64,000 bases of DNA from Lachnospiraceae bacterium UBA7050 (GCA_002493905.1 DLAJ01000017.1:186001-250000), one strand, 5' to 3'. Shown: positions 9,113 through 17,502, counted from the stretch's first letter. Notes: generated by a model not told the origin, from the sequence alone. Program-made: numbers and translations.

Positions 9113-10128
9113 TCTTCCATATCCTTCTGAATGTCTGTGTCCTTCTGAATATCTGCATATTCCTGTGCTTCTGTATCCGTCTGTGCTCCCATATCTTCTA
9201 CCTTTTCTTCTGTCAAAGAGCTATCCGTATCCGCCTTCTCATTCACACCTGTCGTGCGCATACTCGCCCTGCTGTAGATTCCCTTGGAAGACGGCGCCTT
9301 AGGACTTCCAAACATCGTCCGTTCTTCCGGCGCGGAATTGCTCTCATAGCCGTCCGCACGAAGTTGCTTCACCGCAAGATTCAGATAAATAAATCCGACC
9401 GCAAGCGCAATAAAGAAATCCATTGGAATCGTTAAGCGGAAAATCCTAAGTACAGTAGAAAGGAGCTCATATAACACTTTCGAGAATACTGAAAGTTTGA
9501 ACAGTTCCATGAAACGGAACTGCATATTCCAAAATCCTTTCATTGACCATGCAAGCAGCATCAGCAGCAAAGTCCCTATAAGATACCAGAACGTTCTGAG
9601 GACAAAATTCATAACGCCGGACACTACCATCATCATATATACACTCGGTACATAGGCACGCAGTCCCTCCCTGTCAAGCTCTTCAATTGCCAGATCAGCA
9701 TAAACGTATGTAGTCGTCTTTCCGGAAGCATAAAAGATCATATTGGTTTTTCCAATCAGATACACGCTCATATAATCCGCTTTATACTCTTCTAACTGTT
9801 CTTCCGTAAATTCTTCAATATTACTGTTTGCGATCACAAGCGTATAACCGTCGTCATACTCGACCGGCTCAGACAATGTCAGAATATGGTCCTTTAAGGT
9901 AAATTCAGGGACATATTCATCAATCATATCCGTATAGCTCCTGCCAAATATCTGTGAGGCAATGAACGGCAGATAATATCCCGCAAATGTTGTGATCAGC
10001 ATAAGAATGATCATGAATGCAACGACTCTCCCTGTGGACAGGCGTAAAAAGCATTCATACTTTTTTGGCTGCGCGACCGCAGTTGCTATCTGCCTGAAAA
10101 AACCAAATTTCTTTTTTTTCTGTTCCAT
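9109..10128 (-). CDS. DUF1189-like membrane protein
   Basis: This 339-residue membrane protein starts with a positively charged region, then TM1 at about 33-53. An extracytoplasmic domain of about 110 residues follows. A cluster of three to four hydrophobic helices occupies about 165-265, and a 70-residue acidic, low-complexity cytoplasmic tail ends with repeated DIQKDTDIQKD units. The plan matches the DUF1189 family of Firmicutes, whose function is unknown. It starts 19 bp after recG with GGGAGGATATTC before the ATG, and overlaps rlmD by 4 bp, so the three form one transcript. The tail repeats suggest recent length change. Confidence 0.75.
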   Translation of the reverse strand: MEQKKKKFGFFRQIATAVAQPKKYECFLRLSTGRVVAFMIILMLITTFAGYYLPFIASQIFGRSYTDMIDEYVPEFTLKDHILTLSEPVEYDDGYTLVIANSNIEEFTEEQLEEYKADYMSVYLIGKTNMIFYASGKTTTYVYADLAIEELDREGLRAYVPSVYMMMVVSGVMNFVLRTFWYLIGTLLLMLLAWSMKGFWNMQFRFMELFKLSVFSKVLYELLSTVLRIFRLTIPMDFFIALAVGFIYLNLAVKQLRADGYESNSAPEERTMFGSPKAPSSKGIYSRASMRTTGVNEKADTDSSLTEEKVEDMGAQTDTEAQEYADIQKDTDIQKDMEE

Positions 10129-10147
10129 GAATATCCTCCCTGTTTTC

Positions 10148-12193
10148 TTAAATCGTTCTGTAATCCGGCGTATTGGCAGTATGTGCCATGATATCCTCCA
10201 TTACCGGCTTCAGCAGTTCTTTTTTTGCAAGCACCATGTCCGCGCATTCAGCCGCCTGCCTTAAGAGTACGCTGTCCTGATAAATATCCCCCAGCCGGAA
10301 CGATAAAACCCCGCTTTGACGAATGCCGAACAAGTCGCCCGGTCCCCGCAGACGCATGTCCTCATTTGCGATATGAAAACCATCGTTGGAATGCACAAGA
10401 ATCTCCAGCCGCTCCTGCGTCTCTTTTGAATCGCTGTCCGTCATAAAAATACAATATGACTGATGGCTGCCCCGTCCAACCCTGCCGCGGAGCTGATGCA
10501 AGCCCGCCAGACCGAACCGTTCTGCATTTTCAATCAAAATGACCGTCGCATTCGGCACGTCAATTCCGACCTCGACGACTGTGGTGGACACTAAAATATC
10601 AATGTCATGTGCCGAAAACGCATCCATGATCCGGTTCTTTTCCGCATTCTTCATTTTCCCATGCAGATAAGAAATGCGGATGCTTTCCGGAAAAGCCTCT
10701 TTTAATTTATCCGTATAGGCGACCACATTTTCAAGTTCCTCGGATACGCCCTCTTCCACCATCGGACAGATCACATATGCCTGCCTTCCTTCCGCAATCT
10801 GCTTCCCGATAAATCGATATGCGCTATCCCTTTTCTCACGATGCAGCACACAATTTTTAATCGGAATCCGGTTTTTTGGATATTCATCGATCGTGGAAAT
10901 GCTCAAATCGCCAAACAGAATCATTGCAAGGGTACGTGGAATCGGTGTTGCGCTCATAACCAGAATATGCGGCATTGCACCTTTTCCCGCAAGCGATTCC
11001 CGCTGGCGTACGCCAAACCTATGTTGTTCGTCGGTAATTACAAGCGCAAGACTGTGATAACGCGCTTTCTCCTGTATCAATGCATGCGTCCCAACAATGA
11101 CATTTGCGGTGCCGTCCTCCATGGCGGCATAAGCCTCCCTCTTTTCTTTCGCGGTCAGCGAGCCTGTTAGAAGGACGGGAGAAAACGGAAGACCATACTG
11201 ATTTGTCAGTTCTTTGATTGCCGCATAATGCTGCCTTGCAAGCACTTCCGTCGGAGCCATCATGGCGCCCTGCAGACCGTTCGATACCGTCATGAGCAGT
11301 GCAAGAATCGCAATGATCGTCTTACCGCTTCCGACATCTCCCTGAACCAGACGGTTCATGACCACATCCGCCTGTAAATCTGTCTCAATCTGTTCCCAGA
11401 CTTTCATCTGCGCATCGGTGAGCCGGTATGGAAGGCTTTCGATCAGACGCTTTGTCTGTGCCACTGCAAAAAGCGGGTATGCGTTTGGTATCTTAGCACT
11501 TTCCGCTTTTTCAGCTTTCATCTGGACAAGAAAATATAAAAATTCCTGAAAAACAAGGCGGTTCCTTGCCTCAATATACTGCTCTTTCGTGGCAGGAAAG
11601 TGAATCCGTTCCAGCGCCGCACGGTATTCCATCAGATCATATTTTTTGCGGATTTCATAGGGCATTGCGTCCGACAGATCAGATACGGCGTCGAGTGCCT
11701 TTCTCATTGCCCCAGAAATGGTCTTCGTCGTAATCCCCTTCACCGTATGATAGCGCGGCTGAAGCGTTCCTGCAAGGGACAGATAGTCCTCCGGCTTAAA
11801 AAGTACCGGCTGCTCCATCGTTTTCTTATTGCCCTTCCCAACGATTCTTCCATAACATACAAACCGTTTCCCGGCAGAAATGGCATTGCGCAGATACGGC
11901 ATATTAAAAATTGTCATCGGCATGACGCCGGTTTCATCGCTCAATGAAAATGTCAGAATGGAAAGACTGCGCACTCTGCGCATGCTGACAGAACCTGTCA
12001 CAATTCCGCTCACAGCCTGTTTTTCATTTTCTCTCACGCCCTGTATGGAAGTGATCTGCGGGTACGCCTCATAGCGCATGGGATAATAAGTGAGCAGATC
12101 ATACACCGTTACAATATTTAATTTTGCAAGCAGCTGCGCATATTTCTGGCCAATTCCCTTCATCCCGGTCACAGGGCTTGAAAGTTCCATCAT
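10148..12193 (-). CDS. recG: ATP-dependent DNA helicase RecG
   Basis: This 681-residue protein has the usual RecG length and order. It opens with an N-terminal wedge/OB domain containing VTGMKGIGQKYA. Helicase domain 1 has Walker A GDVGSGKT and the DEQH box (ITDEQHRFGVRQRE). Helicase domain 2 includes VSTTVVEVGIDVPNA and LRGRVGRG. RecG remodels stalled forks and branched DNA. It follows fakA after a terminator hairpin and starts with ATGATG preceded by GAAGGG, about 9 nt away. The DUF1189 and rlmD genes follow in the same transcript. The order asp23/yloU, fakA/yloV, recG is typical of Firmicutes. Confidence 0.97.
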   Translation of the reverse strand: MMELSSPVTGMKGIGQKYAQLLAKLNIVTVYDLLTYYPMRYEAYPQITSIQGVRENEKQAVSGIVTGSVSMRRVRSLSILTFSLSDETGVMPMTIFNMPYLRNAISAGKRFVCYGRIVGKGNKKTMEQPVLFKPEDYLSLAGTLQPRYHTVKGITTKTISGAMRKALDAVSDLSDAMPYEIRKKYDLMEYRAALERIHFPATKEQYIEARNRLVFQEFLYFLVQMKAEKAESAKIPNAYPLFAVAQTKRLIESLPYRLTDAQMKVWEQIETDLQADVVMNRLVQGDVGSGKTIIAILALLMTVSNGLQGAMMAPTEVLARQHYAAIKELTNQYGLPFSPVLLTGSLTAKEKREAYAAMEDGTANVIVGTHALIQEKARYHSLALVITDEQHRFGVRQRESLAGKGAMPHILVMSATPIPRTLAMILFGDLSISTIDEYPKNRIPIKNCVLHREKRDSAYRFIGKQIAEGRQAYVICPMVEEGVSEELENVVAYTDKLKEAFPESIRISYLHGKMKNAEKNRIMDAFSAHDIDILVSTTVVEVGIDVPNATVILIENAERFGLAGLHQLRGRVGRGSHQSYCIFMTDSDSKETQERLEILVHSNDGFHIANEDMRLRGPGDLFGIRQSGVLSFRLGDIYQDSVLLRQAAECADMVLAKKELLKPVMEDIMAHTANTPDYRTI

Positions 12194-12213
12194 GCGTCCA
12201 TTCCCTTCATTCT

Positions 12214-12240
12214 AAAAATGGGGCTGTGCCGACAGCCCCA
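12214..12240 (-). terminator. Terminator between fakA and recG
   Basis: The minus strand reads TGGGGCTGT, loop CGGC, ACAGCCCCA, then TTTTT. It lies 46 bp after the fakA stop and 21 bp before the recG start. It may act as an attenuator rather than a full stop, as no clear recG promoter was found between them. Confidence 0.8.
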
Positions 12241-12286
12241 TCTGTTTTGATCACATATATAAAATTCGCGTCAGCGGAAGTCTTTT

Positions 12287-13993
12287 TTATTCCGCAGAAA
12301 TAATATAATAATACACGGGCTGACCGCCGTATTGAAGCTCCACGTCACAGGAAGAATAACGCGCCTCCACTGTCTCTCGAAGCGCCTCAGCATCCTCCTT
12401 GGAAACATCTGCACCATAATAAATGCTGATCAGTTCAACATCGTCATCCACCATGGCATCGATCATCTCGCAGGTCGTTTTCGAAAGCTCCGTCGACACT
12501 GCCAGCAATCCATGGTCGCCGATTCCCATAAAGTCATCCTTGCGGATTTCCTTCCCGTCCAATGTGGTGTCACGGATAGCATAAGTTACTTCGCCGGTTT
12601 TGACCGTCTCCATCTGCTGTTTCATCGCTTCCAAATTATCCGCGGGCGTTACATCTGCCGCATAATTGATCACAGATGTGATTCCCTGAGGAATCGTTTT
12701 TGTGGGAACGACAAAAATCTCTTTATCCTCAGTCAATTCCGCCGCCTGATTGGCTGCCATAATAATATTTTTGTTATTCGGAAGAATAAAAATATGCTCC
12801 GCATTCACCTTCGCAATCGCGTCCAGCATATCCTCGGTGCTCGGATTCATTGTCTGCCCGCCGGAAATGACATAGTCAACGCCCAGTCCCTCAAAAATCT
12901 CCGCCATTCCATCACCCGCTGCAACAGCGATAAAGCCGACTTCCTTCGGCGGCTCTTTTGCAGAGGCCTCCGCCGCCTGCTCCTGCGGAATTTCCTGCAT
13001 TTGTCCTTTTTCACTCATCTTGAACAGCTTTTCCTGATGCTCCATACGCATATTATCAATCTTCATGTTGGAAAGCTGCCCATATTTCAATGCGCGCTGA
13101 ATAGCAAGTCCCGGATCATTCGTATGCACATGCACCTTCACGACCTCATCATCCGCCACAAGTACAATTGAATCACCGATAGATTCCAGGAATTCCTTGA
13201 AATCAATCTCATGCTTAATATTAAATGTTTTGCTCAGAAGGATAATAAATTCCGTACAATAGCCGTACTTGATCTCCATATCTGCCTGCACCTGAAGATT
13301 CGGAGACATGGACGCTCCGCCCATGGAAGCAGACCGGGCCGGTACATCCTGAATTGTTAAGTCCAGCTCCTTGCCACAGTAAGCATCATAAATACCTGCC
13401 ATGACCTGCATCAGTCCTTGACCGCCAGAGTCAACAACTCCGGCCTGTTTTAATACCGGAAGCATTTCCGGAGTACGGGAGAGGACTTCATTACCGTATG
13501 TAATGCACTCCCCAATAAACATGCCAAGGTCTGTTACACCCTCATCACAAAGTTCGCCCGCTCTTGTGGCAATTCCCTTGGCAACCGTAAGAATGGTTCC
13601 CTCTTTCGGCTTCATAACCGCCTTATATGCCGTCTCCACCGCTTTATCCATCGCTTCGACAAGCACGGGAATCGAAAGTTCCTCAAAATCCGCTGCAACC
13701 TTGGTAAAACCACGAAGCAGCTGCGACAAAATGACTCCGGAATTTCCTCTGGCGCCGCGCAGAGAACCTGATGAAATTGCCTTACAAATAGATTTCATAT
13801 CCGCAGCGTCTCCAAGTGCAGTTACTTCTTTTGCTGCAGACATAATGGTCAGGGTCATATTGGTTCCGGTATCTCCGTCCGGTACGGGGAATACATTCAG
13901 CTCGTTGATCCATTCTTTTTTACTTTCCAGATTTTTAGCGCCGGCTAAGAACATTTTTGTCAGCATCTTAGCATCCACTGAATTTGAAGCCAC
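12287..13993 (-). CDS. fakA: DAK2-domain fatty acid kinase subunit (FakA/YloV)
   Basis: This is a 568-residue FakA/YloV-like protein. The N-terminal DhaL (DAK2) domain, about residues 10-200, carries the ATP/Mg motif FPVPDGDTGTNM. A middle region and a C-terminal DegV-related domain (about 340-568) follow. FakA phosphorylates fatty acids bound by FakB (DegV) partners so they can enter phospholipid synthesis; no FakB gene is in the window. I chose the GTG at 13993 because AAGGAGG lies eight bases upstream. An in-frame ATG seven codons earlier would overlap the asp23 stop and has no such site. The gene lies 13 bp after asp23, in the same operon. Confidence 0.92.
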   Translation of the reverse strand: MASNSVDAKMLTKMFLAGAKNLESKKEWINELNVFPVPDGDTGTNMTLTIMSAAKEVTALGDAADMKSICKAISSGSLRGARGNSGVILSQLLRGFTKVAADFEELSIPVLVEAMDKAVETAYKAVMKPKEGTILTVAKGIATRAGELCDEGVTDLGMFIGECITYGNEVLSRTPEMLPVLKQAGVVDSGGQGLMQVMAGIYDAYCGKELDLTIQDVPARSASMGGASMSPNLQVQADMEIKYGYCTEFIILLSKTFNIKHEIDFKEFLESIGDSIVLVADDEVVKVHVHTNDPGLAIQRALKYGQLSNMKIDNMRMEHQEKLFKMSEKGQMQEIPQEQAAEASAKEPPKEVGFIAVAAGDGMAEIFEGLGVDYVISGGQTMNPSTEDMLDAIAKVNAEHIFILPNNKNIIMAANQAAELTEDKEIFVVPTKTIPQGITSVINYAADVTPADNLEAMKQQMETVKTGEVTYAIRDTTLDGKEIRKDDFMGIGDHGLLAVSTELSKTTCEMIDAMVDDDVELISIYYGADVSKEDAEALRETVEARYSSCDVELQYGGQPVYYYIISAE

Positions 13994-14006
13994 GACTCTA
14001 TCCTCC

Positions 14007-14363
14007 TTAATCAATCACACGGACACCCTCGACAAAGATGTTGATCTCCTCAACCTCAAGTCCGGTAAATTGTTCCAGTTTGTATTTTACATTATCGATA
14101 AGATTATCGGATACGGCAAGAATGCTGACGCCGTACGCAACGATCACATGAAAATCAAGATAAAGCTTATTATGGTTGACCGTAACCTGAATCCCGTGCG
14201 TGATCGTCTCCCTGCGAAGCAGCTTCACAAGACCGTCCTTGACATTGACGGATGCCATCCCGACGATTCCGAAGCACTCTACAGCAACGCTGCCCGCATA
14301 TTGGGCAATGACTTCCGCATCGATCACAATGTTGCCAAGATGTGTGTTCATCGTACCCTTCAT
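14007..14363 (-). CDS. Asp23/Gls24-family protein (YloU)
   Basis: This 118-residue soluble Asp23-domain protein shows typical family segments: IVIDAEVIAQYAG near the start, then ITHGIQVTVNHNKLYLDFHV in the middle, and NIFVEGVRVI at the C-terminus. Members are envelope-stress-linked or associated with fatty acid kinase; YloU is nearly always next to YloV/FakA, as here. The ATG at 14363 has GGAGGG five bases upstream. It is preceded by the promoter at 14400-14427. Confidence 0.9.
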   Translation of the reverse strand: MKGTMNTHLGNIVIDAEVIAQYAGSVAVECFGIVGMASVNVKDGLVKLLRRETITHGIQVTVNHNKLYLDFHVIVAYGVSILAVSDNLIDNVKYKLEQFTGLEVEEINIFVEGVRVID

Positions 14364-14399
14364 AATAACCCTCCATTCCTGTTCAAGCTTCTATGTATT

Positions 14400-14427
14400 A
14401 TTATACACATGAATAGGTAAAAGTAAA
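14400..14427 (-). promoter_or_regulatory. Promoter of the asp23-fakA operon
   Basis: The minus strand has a perfect TATAAT (14400-14405), a 16-bp spacer and TTTACT (14422-14427, four of six matching TTGACA). It lies just after the rpmB terminator and gives a leader of about 30 nt. Confidence 0.55.
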
Positions 14428-14436
14428 ATTATTTTA

Positions 14437-14470
14437 CGAAAAAAAAGAGTCTCGCATAGCGAAACTCTTT
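14437..14470 (-). terminator. Terminator after rpmB
   Basis: The minus strand reads AAAGAGTTTCGC, ATA-type loop, GCGAGACTCTTT with a long T-run. It begins 13 bp after the rpmB stop. Confidence 0.9.
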
Positions 14471-14482
14471 CCGGTCTGCCGA

Positions 14483-14668
14483 TTATGCTCTTTCTACTGC
14501 ACCGGATTTCAGACATCTTGTGCATACATGCAGTTTCTTCGATGCGCCGTTCACTTTGCATCTTACGCTCTTCACATTAGAATTCCAAATATGATTCGAT
14601 CTTCTATGAGAATGGCTGACTGCATTGCCGAAATGAACACCCTTGCCACAAACGTCACATTTAGCCAT
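14483..14668 (-). CDS. rpmB: 50S ribosomal protein L28
   Basis: This is 61 residues, the normal size for L28. It has two Cys pairs, CDVC near the start and CTRC near the end, so it is the zinc-binding (C+) form. Family signatures GNAVSHSHRRS and GAVERA are present. I chose the ATG at 14668, with GGGAGG seven bases upstream. An in-frame GTG 15 bases earlier lies inside that ribosome site. It is transcribed alone from the promoter at 14715-14743 and ends at a strong terminator. Confidence 0.97.
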   Translation of the reverse strand: MAKCDVCGKGVHFGNAVSHSHRRSNHIWNSNVKSVRCKVNGASKKLHVCTRCLKSGAVERA

Positions 14669-14714
14669 CTTAACACCTCCCACACGATGTTTTCTAAAAA
14701 ATCACAACAATGGT

Positions 14715-14743
14715 ATCATAACAGAAACAATTCTATATTTCAA
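14715..14743 (-). promoter_or_regulatory. Promoter of rpmB
   Basis: The minus strand has TTGAAA (14738-14743), a 17-bp spacer and TATGAT (14715-14720), with TG one base upstream of the -10 box (extended -10). Confidence 0.8.
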
Positions 14744-14833
14744 GTAAAAATAAAAATTTCTCGAAAAATAATTCAAAATATTGGTAATCACAGGAATTTT
14801 CACCAGCTCAGAAGAATTCCCAACGAGAGTTTC

Positions 14834-14864
14834 CTAAAAAAAGACCGCTTCGCGGTCTTTTTTT
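14834..14864 (-). terminator. Terminator overlapping the stop of the J-domain-like gene
   Basis: AAAGACCGC, loop, GCGGTCTTT with T-runs on both strands. The stem overlaps the TAA stop codon at 14863-14865. Confidence 0.85.
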
Positions 14865-15303
14865 ATCCTGAATTTTGACGCCACGGCGCGTCATAGCGCT
14901 TTTGCAGACGCTCATATTCACGATTGATCGCCTGCAATGTCTCTTTATCCCCATAAAGGTTGTCCGTGTGAAAAATCTTGATCAGATCACGGTAACGTTT
15001 TTTCAAGGCAAGCTGATTCGTCGCTCCCTTAAAAAATACGGAAGCATCCGCCTCATGCCGCGCACCATATGATTCATCATGCGTCCTGTGCTCATGATGC
15101 TCCTGTTCCGCCTTAAGCTTTAACTTTTCCCACTCAACCTTACGCCTGTCCTTATCAAGCTGAACGTAAGCTTCTTTCAGGATTTCAAGCTTCTGTTCGA
15201 ACAGCGCGCTTTGCTCTTTGAGCATACGCCGTTCCATATCCAGTCTCATCTGCTCCACATCTATGAAATTCTTATTTGTCTGTTTATCCCAATTCCTATC
15301 CAT
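14863..15303 (-). CDS. Coiled-coil protein with C-terminal J-domain-like region
   Basis: This is a 146-residue protein. Residues 10-75 are highly charged and predicted to form a coiled coil (LDMERRMLKEQSALFEQKLE and following). Residues about 97-137 resemble helices II-III of a J-domain: LALKKRYRDLIKIFHTDN, then QAINREYERLQKRY. The invariant HPD tripeptide of J-proteins is H112-T113-D114 here, so Pro is replaced. J-domains stimulate DnaK ATPase; with HTD, activity is uncertain. Its ATG overlaps the stop of the 47-residue membrane gene by one base (TGATG), implying coupling, so the protein may act at the membrane. It ends in a terminator just before rpmB. Confidence 0.75.
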   Translation of the reverse strand: MDRNWDKQTNKNFIDVEQMRLDMERRMLKEQSALFEQKLEILKEAYVQLDKDRRKVEWEKLKLKAEQEHHEHRTHDESYGARHEADASVFFKGATNQLALKKRYRDLIKIFHTDNLYGDKETLQAINREYERLQKRYDAPWRQNSG

Positions 15304-15446
15304 CAGCAGTCACACTTAAATAACCGATACCCTATTATAAACAATACTATACTGAATAAAATTCCCCAGAACAGGTTCGGCAGAAACATCATAAATACCA
15401 TTCCGACAGAAATCCAGATCAGGACAAAGCCAATCAATCTCTTCAT
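15303..15446 (-). CDS. Small membrane protein, 47 residues
   Basis: This short frame starts with MKRLIGFVLIWISVGM and ends with GYRLFKCDC. Two hydrophobic helices (about 5-20 and 24-40) are separated by a short LPN turn, so it is probably a two-helix membrane protein with its Cys-containing tail in the cytoplasm. Its stop overlaps the start of the J-domain-like gene (TGATG), which supports real translation. The ribosome site is weak: no AGGAGG is seen in the 15 bases before the ATG. I do not recognise a family. Confidence 0.6.
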   Translation of the reverse strand: MKRLIGFVLIWISVGMVFMMFLPNLFWGILFSIVLFIIGYRLFKCDC

Positions 15447-15512
15447 ATTATGATGATATGCACGTAAAGCCTGTTTCGTTACTGATACAAATCAGGAAAT
15501 TTCCCATTCCGT

Positions 15513-15570
15513 AAGAACATGTAGCATTCCAGAAGAAATCTAGAAGAACACGCAGCGTTCCAGAAGAAAT
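15513..15570. repeat. Tandem imperfect 27-bp repeat
   Basis: Two copies (15513-15539 and 15544-15570) share 24 of 27 bases, starting AAGAACA and ending TTCCAGAAGAAAT, with a period of 31 bp. They lie in the 3' region of gerW. The second copy merges into the hairpin at 15563-15587. Confidence 0.7.
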
Positions 15571-15615
15571 GCCGAAGGCATTTCTTCGAAAGAGTTTGCG
15601 GAACGCAAACTCTTT
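15563..15615 (-). terminator. Double hairpin after gerW
   Basis: Two perfect stems follow the gerW stop: AAAGAGTTTGCG/CGCAAACTCTTT (15589-15615) and GAAGAAATGCC/GGCATTTCTTC (15563-15587). T-runs on the minus strand are short, while the plus strand has TTTTTT, so termination in either direction is possible. Confidence 0.6.
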
Positions 15616-15616
15616 T

Positions 15617-16012
15617 TTATTCCTCCGGGAACGCGGCATCAATCGCGTCGTCATCGCTGACCTCGTCTGCACCCTGTTTCTTTTTGGTGATCTTGTCAAT
15701 CACATCCGGTATCATATCAAGAATCTTTGTCATCGTGTCCTGATTCTTGACATTGACCAGTTTGGTCGAGCCATCCGGTTTGATGACAAGTACGGCACTC
15801 GGTGACATTTTTCCTGTCATACCGCCGCCACCGCCATTTTTCTTTTCCCCTGCGGAAGCCCCCGCTCCAACGCCGAAGGAGACATCTACCAGCGGCAGTA
15901 TAATGATGTCACCGATCTTTGTCGCCTCTCCTATTACGGTCTTTGCGGATAAAAATGCGTCCATTCCCTTAAAAAGCGACTCCATCACCTGTGCAAAATT
16001 ATTCTCCGTCAT
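15617..16012 (-). CDS. gerW: GerW/YtfJ-family sporulation protein
   Basis: This 131-residue protein has the GerW (YtfJ) domain: an N-terminal helix, then AKTVIGEATKIGDIIILP, then FGVGAGASAGEKK. A glycine-rich stretch of about five Gly and a PSAVLVI segment follow. Bacillus YtfJ is a spore protein required for germination in response to L-alanine. The acidic tail (after KITKKK) is low complexity. The ATG overlaps the stop of the DUF2953 gene by four bases; ytfI (DUF2953) and ytfJ are also neighbours in Bacillus. This gene is good evidence for a spore former. Confidence 0.92.
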   Translation of the reverse strand: MTENNFAQVMESLFKGMDAFLSAKTVIGEATKIGDIIILPLVDVSFGVGAGASAGEKKNGGGGGMTGKMSPSAVLVIKPDGSTKLVNVKNQDTMTKILDMIPDVIDKITKKKQGADEVSDDDAIDAAFPEE

Positions 16013-17094
16013 GCTTCTTTTTCCTCCCTTTTTAACATGTGCAGAAATTTTTTCATATCTTTATTAAAATATACACGCCATGCTATGCGGATCAGTGTAA
16101 CCGCGCGGATACGCCCTTTCAGATACAGGCTGCCCCGCAGGCATTTCTCGTCAAAATCAGGGGTGATGCTCACATTATCCCCATAGATCGGGTAGAACAT
16201 ACTCACAATTGCGATGATCTGTCCCGTTACAGCCGGATCATCCATGCCGATCACGAGACTCCCCGTAAGCGTTGTCGGGGCAATGTGCCGGAGCAGATTC
16301 CAAAGCTCCCGTTTCACCAATGCAAGTGTTCTGCGCCCCTCGTCGCTCCTTAATACTTCCAGATAATATGCAATCGTGTCTCTGATCGTCTTTATCTTAT
16401 CACAGATATGATGAATTGTGTACAAAATCTTGGAAAAGAAAGCACGCACCGCCCCAAAAAACCGCGCCAGCTTCTGAAAAAATGAGAGTTTCTCTGTCTC
16501 CGGCCCCTCAGAACCGGCTTCTTCCGCTTTGGACTCCTCCGACTGGCTCTCTTCAACAATACGGGCTCCATGGTTCCTCATTCTTTCCGGAACTGCCCCT
16601 GCACTGCCGCCTTCTATATCTGTAAAGCTTCCGACATCCTGTTGTTTATCTGCGGACCTTCCGGCATCCTGCTGTTTATCCCCGGTATGGGCAGTCCCCC
16701 CATCTGTGAATCCGTCGGCAGCATCCCGTTCTGCATCAGGAACTGCCTGTTCCTGCGCAGCATTCCGGGCCGCTTCCGCATCCTTCTTTCCCCGCTTTTT
16801 GCTGCTGCGCTTTTTCTTCTTAACATTTTCCTGCGGCGCCGGAATCCGCTTGACCGGAATACCGAAGAGTCGTACGACCACGCCAAATTTTCCGTCATAA
16901 ACTGCAGCGGCATGCAGAAAATGCAAAAGCCATGATACATGCGCTTTCACGAGGACTGTCTCATCCGCCTTCACCCGCAGAGCATAACGCACCGGAACAA
17001 ACAACACAAGCAGAATGACCAGCACAAGCAGTCCGATCAGTGAAAGCAGCGTAATTCCTATGATCTTCAGCAATAGTAACAGGATATGTAGCAT
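16009..17094 (-). CDS. DUF2953 membrane-anchored protein (YtfI-like)
   Basis: This is a 361-residue protein. TM1 (about 1-32) is very leucine rich. Then comes a short conserved region (FVPVRYALRVKADE), a basic KKKKRSSKKRGKKD stretch, and about 100 residues of low-complexity, acidic/polar linker with near repeats (DKQQDAG, DKQQDVG). The C-terminal domain, about 230-361, has the DUF2953 features (GSLVIGMDDPAVTGQIIA and a final FNKDMKKFL). I chose the ATG at 17094, with TTGAGG seven bases upstream, because longer frames would run into the gene at 17102. It pairs with gerW as in Bacillus ytfI-ytfJ. The linker looks recently expanded. Confidence 0.82.
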   Translation of the reverse strand: MLHILLLLLKIIGITLLSLIGLLVLVILLVLFVPVRYALRVKADETVLVKAHVSWLLHFLHAAAVYDGKFGVVVRLFGIPVKRIPAPQENVKKKKRSSKKRGKKDAEAARNAAQEQAVPDAERDAADGFTDGGTAHTGDKQQDAGRSADKQQDVGSFTDIEGGSAGAVPERMRNHGARIVEESQSEESKAEEAGSEGPETEKLSFFQKLARFFGAVRAFFSKILYTIHHICDKIKTIRDTIAYYLEVLRSDEGRRTLALVKRELWNLLRHIAPTTLTGSLVIGMDDPAVTGQIIAIVSMFYPIYGDNVSITPDFDEKCLRGSLYLKGRIRAVTLIRIAWRVYFNKDMKKFLHMLKREEKEA

Positions 17095-17101
17095 AAGTAC
17101 C

Positions 17102-17407
17102 TCAAGCTTCAAAATATGACTTAAAATCAGTATTGCCCGTTTTTTGATAAATATTTCCCATAAACTCGGCAAGCATCGAAACAGCCGCATCATGGCTGTC
17201 TGCAAGACCGATCACACACAGCCTGCGCCTGCGCAAAAAGCGAAACTTAAAAAAAGCACAATGGTAGATATCGAACAGATTTGTGCCGCTGCCTAAAACA
17301 ATGACATAAACGTTCGTCATACCAATGCCAAACTTAAGTTTCCGGCATATTTTCTTTTCTTTTTTCTTCAGGCTCTCCGATACCATGAGCGGATGATAAA
17401 ACCACAT
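17102..17407 (-). CDS. Conserved unknown protein upstream of DUF2953
   Basis: This 101-residue protein begins MWFYHPLMVSESLKKKEKK. It has a basic middle, a hydrophobic strand (NVYVIVLGSGTNLFDIYH), an RRRR cluster, then CVIGLADSHDAAVSMLAEFM. It looks soluble, mixed alpha/beta and basic. I do not recognise a family. The start is the ATG at 17407 with GGGGAAG upstream, 7 bp before the next gene, so it heads the unknown-DUF2953-gerW operon. Because of that position it may have a sporulation or envelope role (inference). It is divergent from the HD-GYP gene and shares the palindromic promoter region. Confidence 0.65.
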   Translation of the reverse strand: MWFYHPLMVSESLKKKEKKICRKLKFGIGMTNVYVIVLGSGTNLFDIYHCAFFKFRFLRRRRLCVIGLADSHDAAVSMLAEFMGNIYQKTGNTDFKSYFEA

Positions 17408-17467
17408 AGACAGCTTCCCCAAAATACATAATATATTTACTATAACACATATTGAGAGATTTTAACA

Positions 17468-17502
17468 GTTGTCAAATAAAATCAAAGATTTTATTTGACA
17501 AC
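17468..17502. promoter_or_regulatory. Perfect 16-bp inverted repeat between divergent genes (putative operator)
   Basis: GTTGTCAAATAAAATC and its exact reverse complement are separated by AAA. The right arm contains the TTGACA -35 box of the plus-strand HD-GYP promoter. By symmetry the left arm gives a TTGACA in the minus direction. The repeat lies upstream of predicted transcription starts and lacks a T-run, so an operator is more likely than a terminator. Confidence 0.7.

Noticed and set aside
12332..14420. Long plus-strand frames (12332-13171 and 13503-14420) opposite fakA and asp23
   Set aside because: They lie opposite well-supported minus-strand genes, have no family features and no ribosome sites; they arise from codon bias of the real genes.
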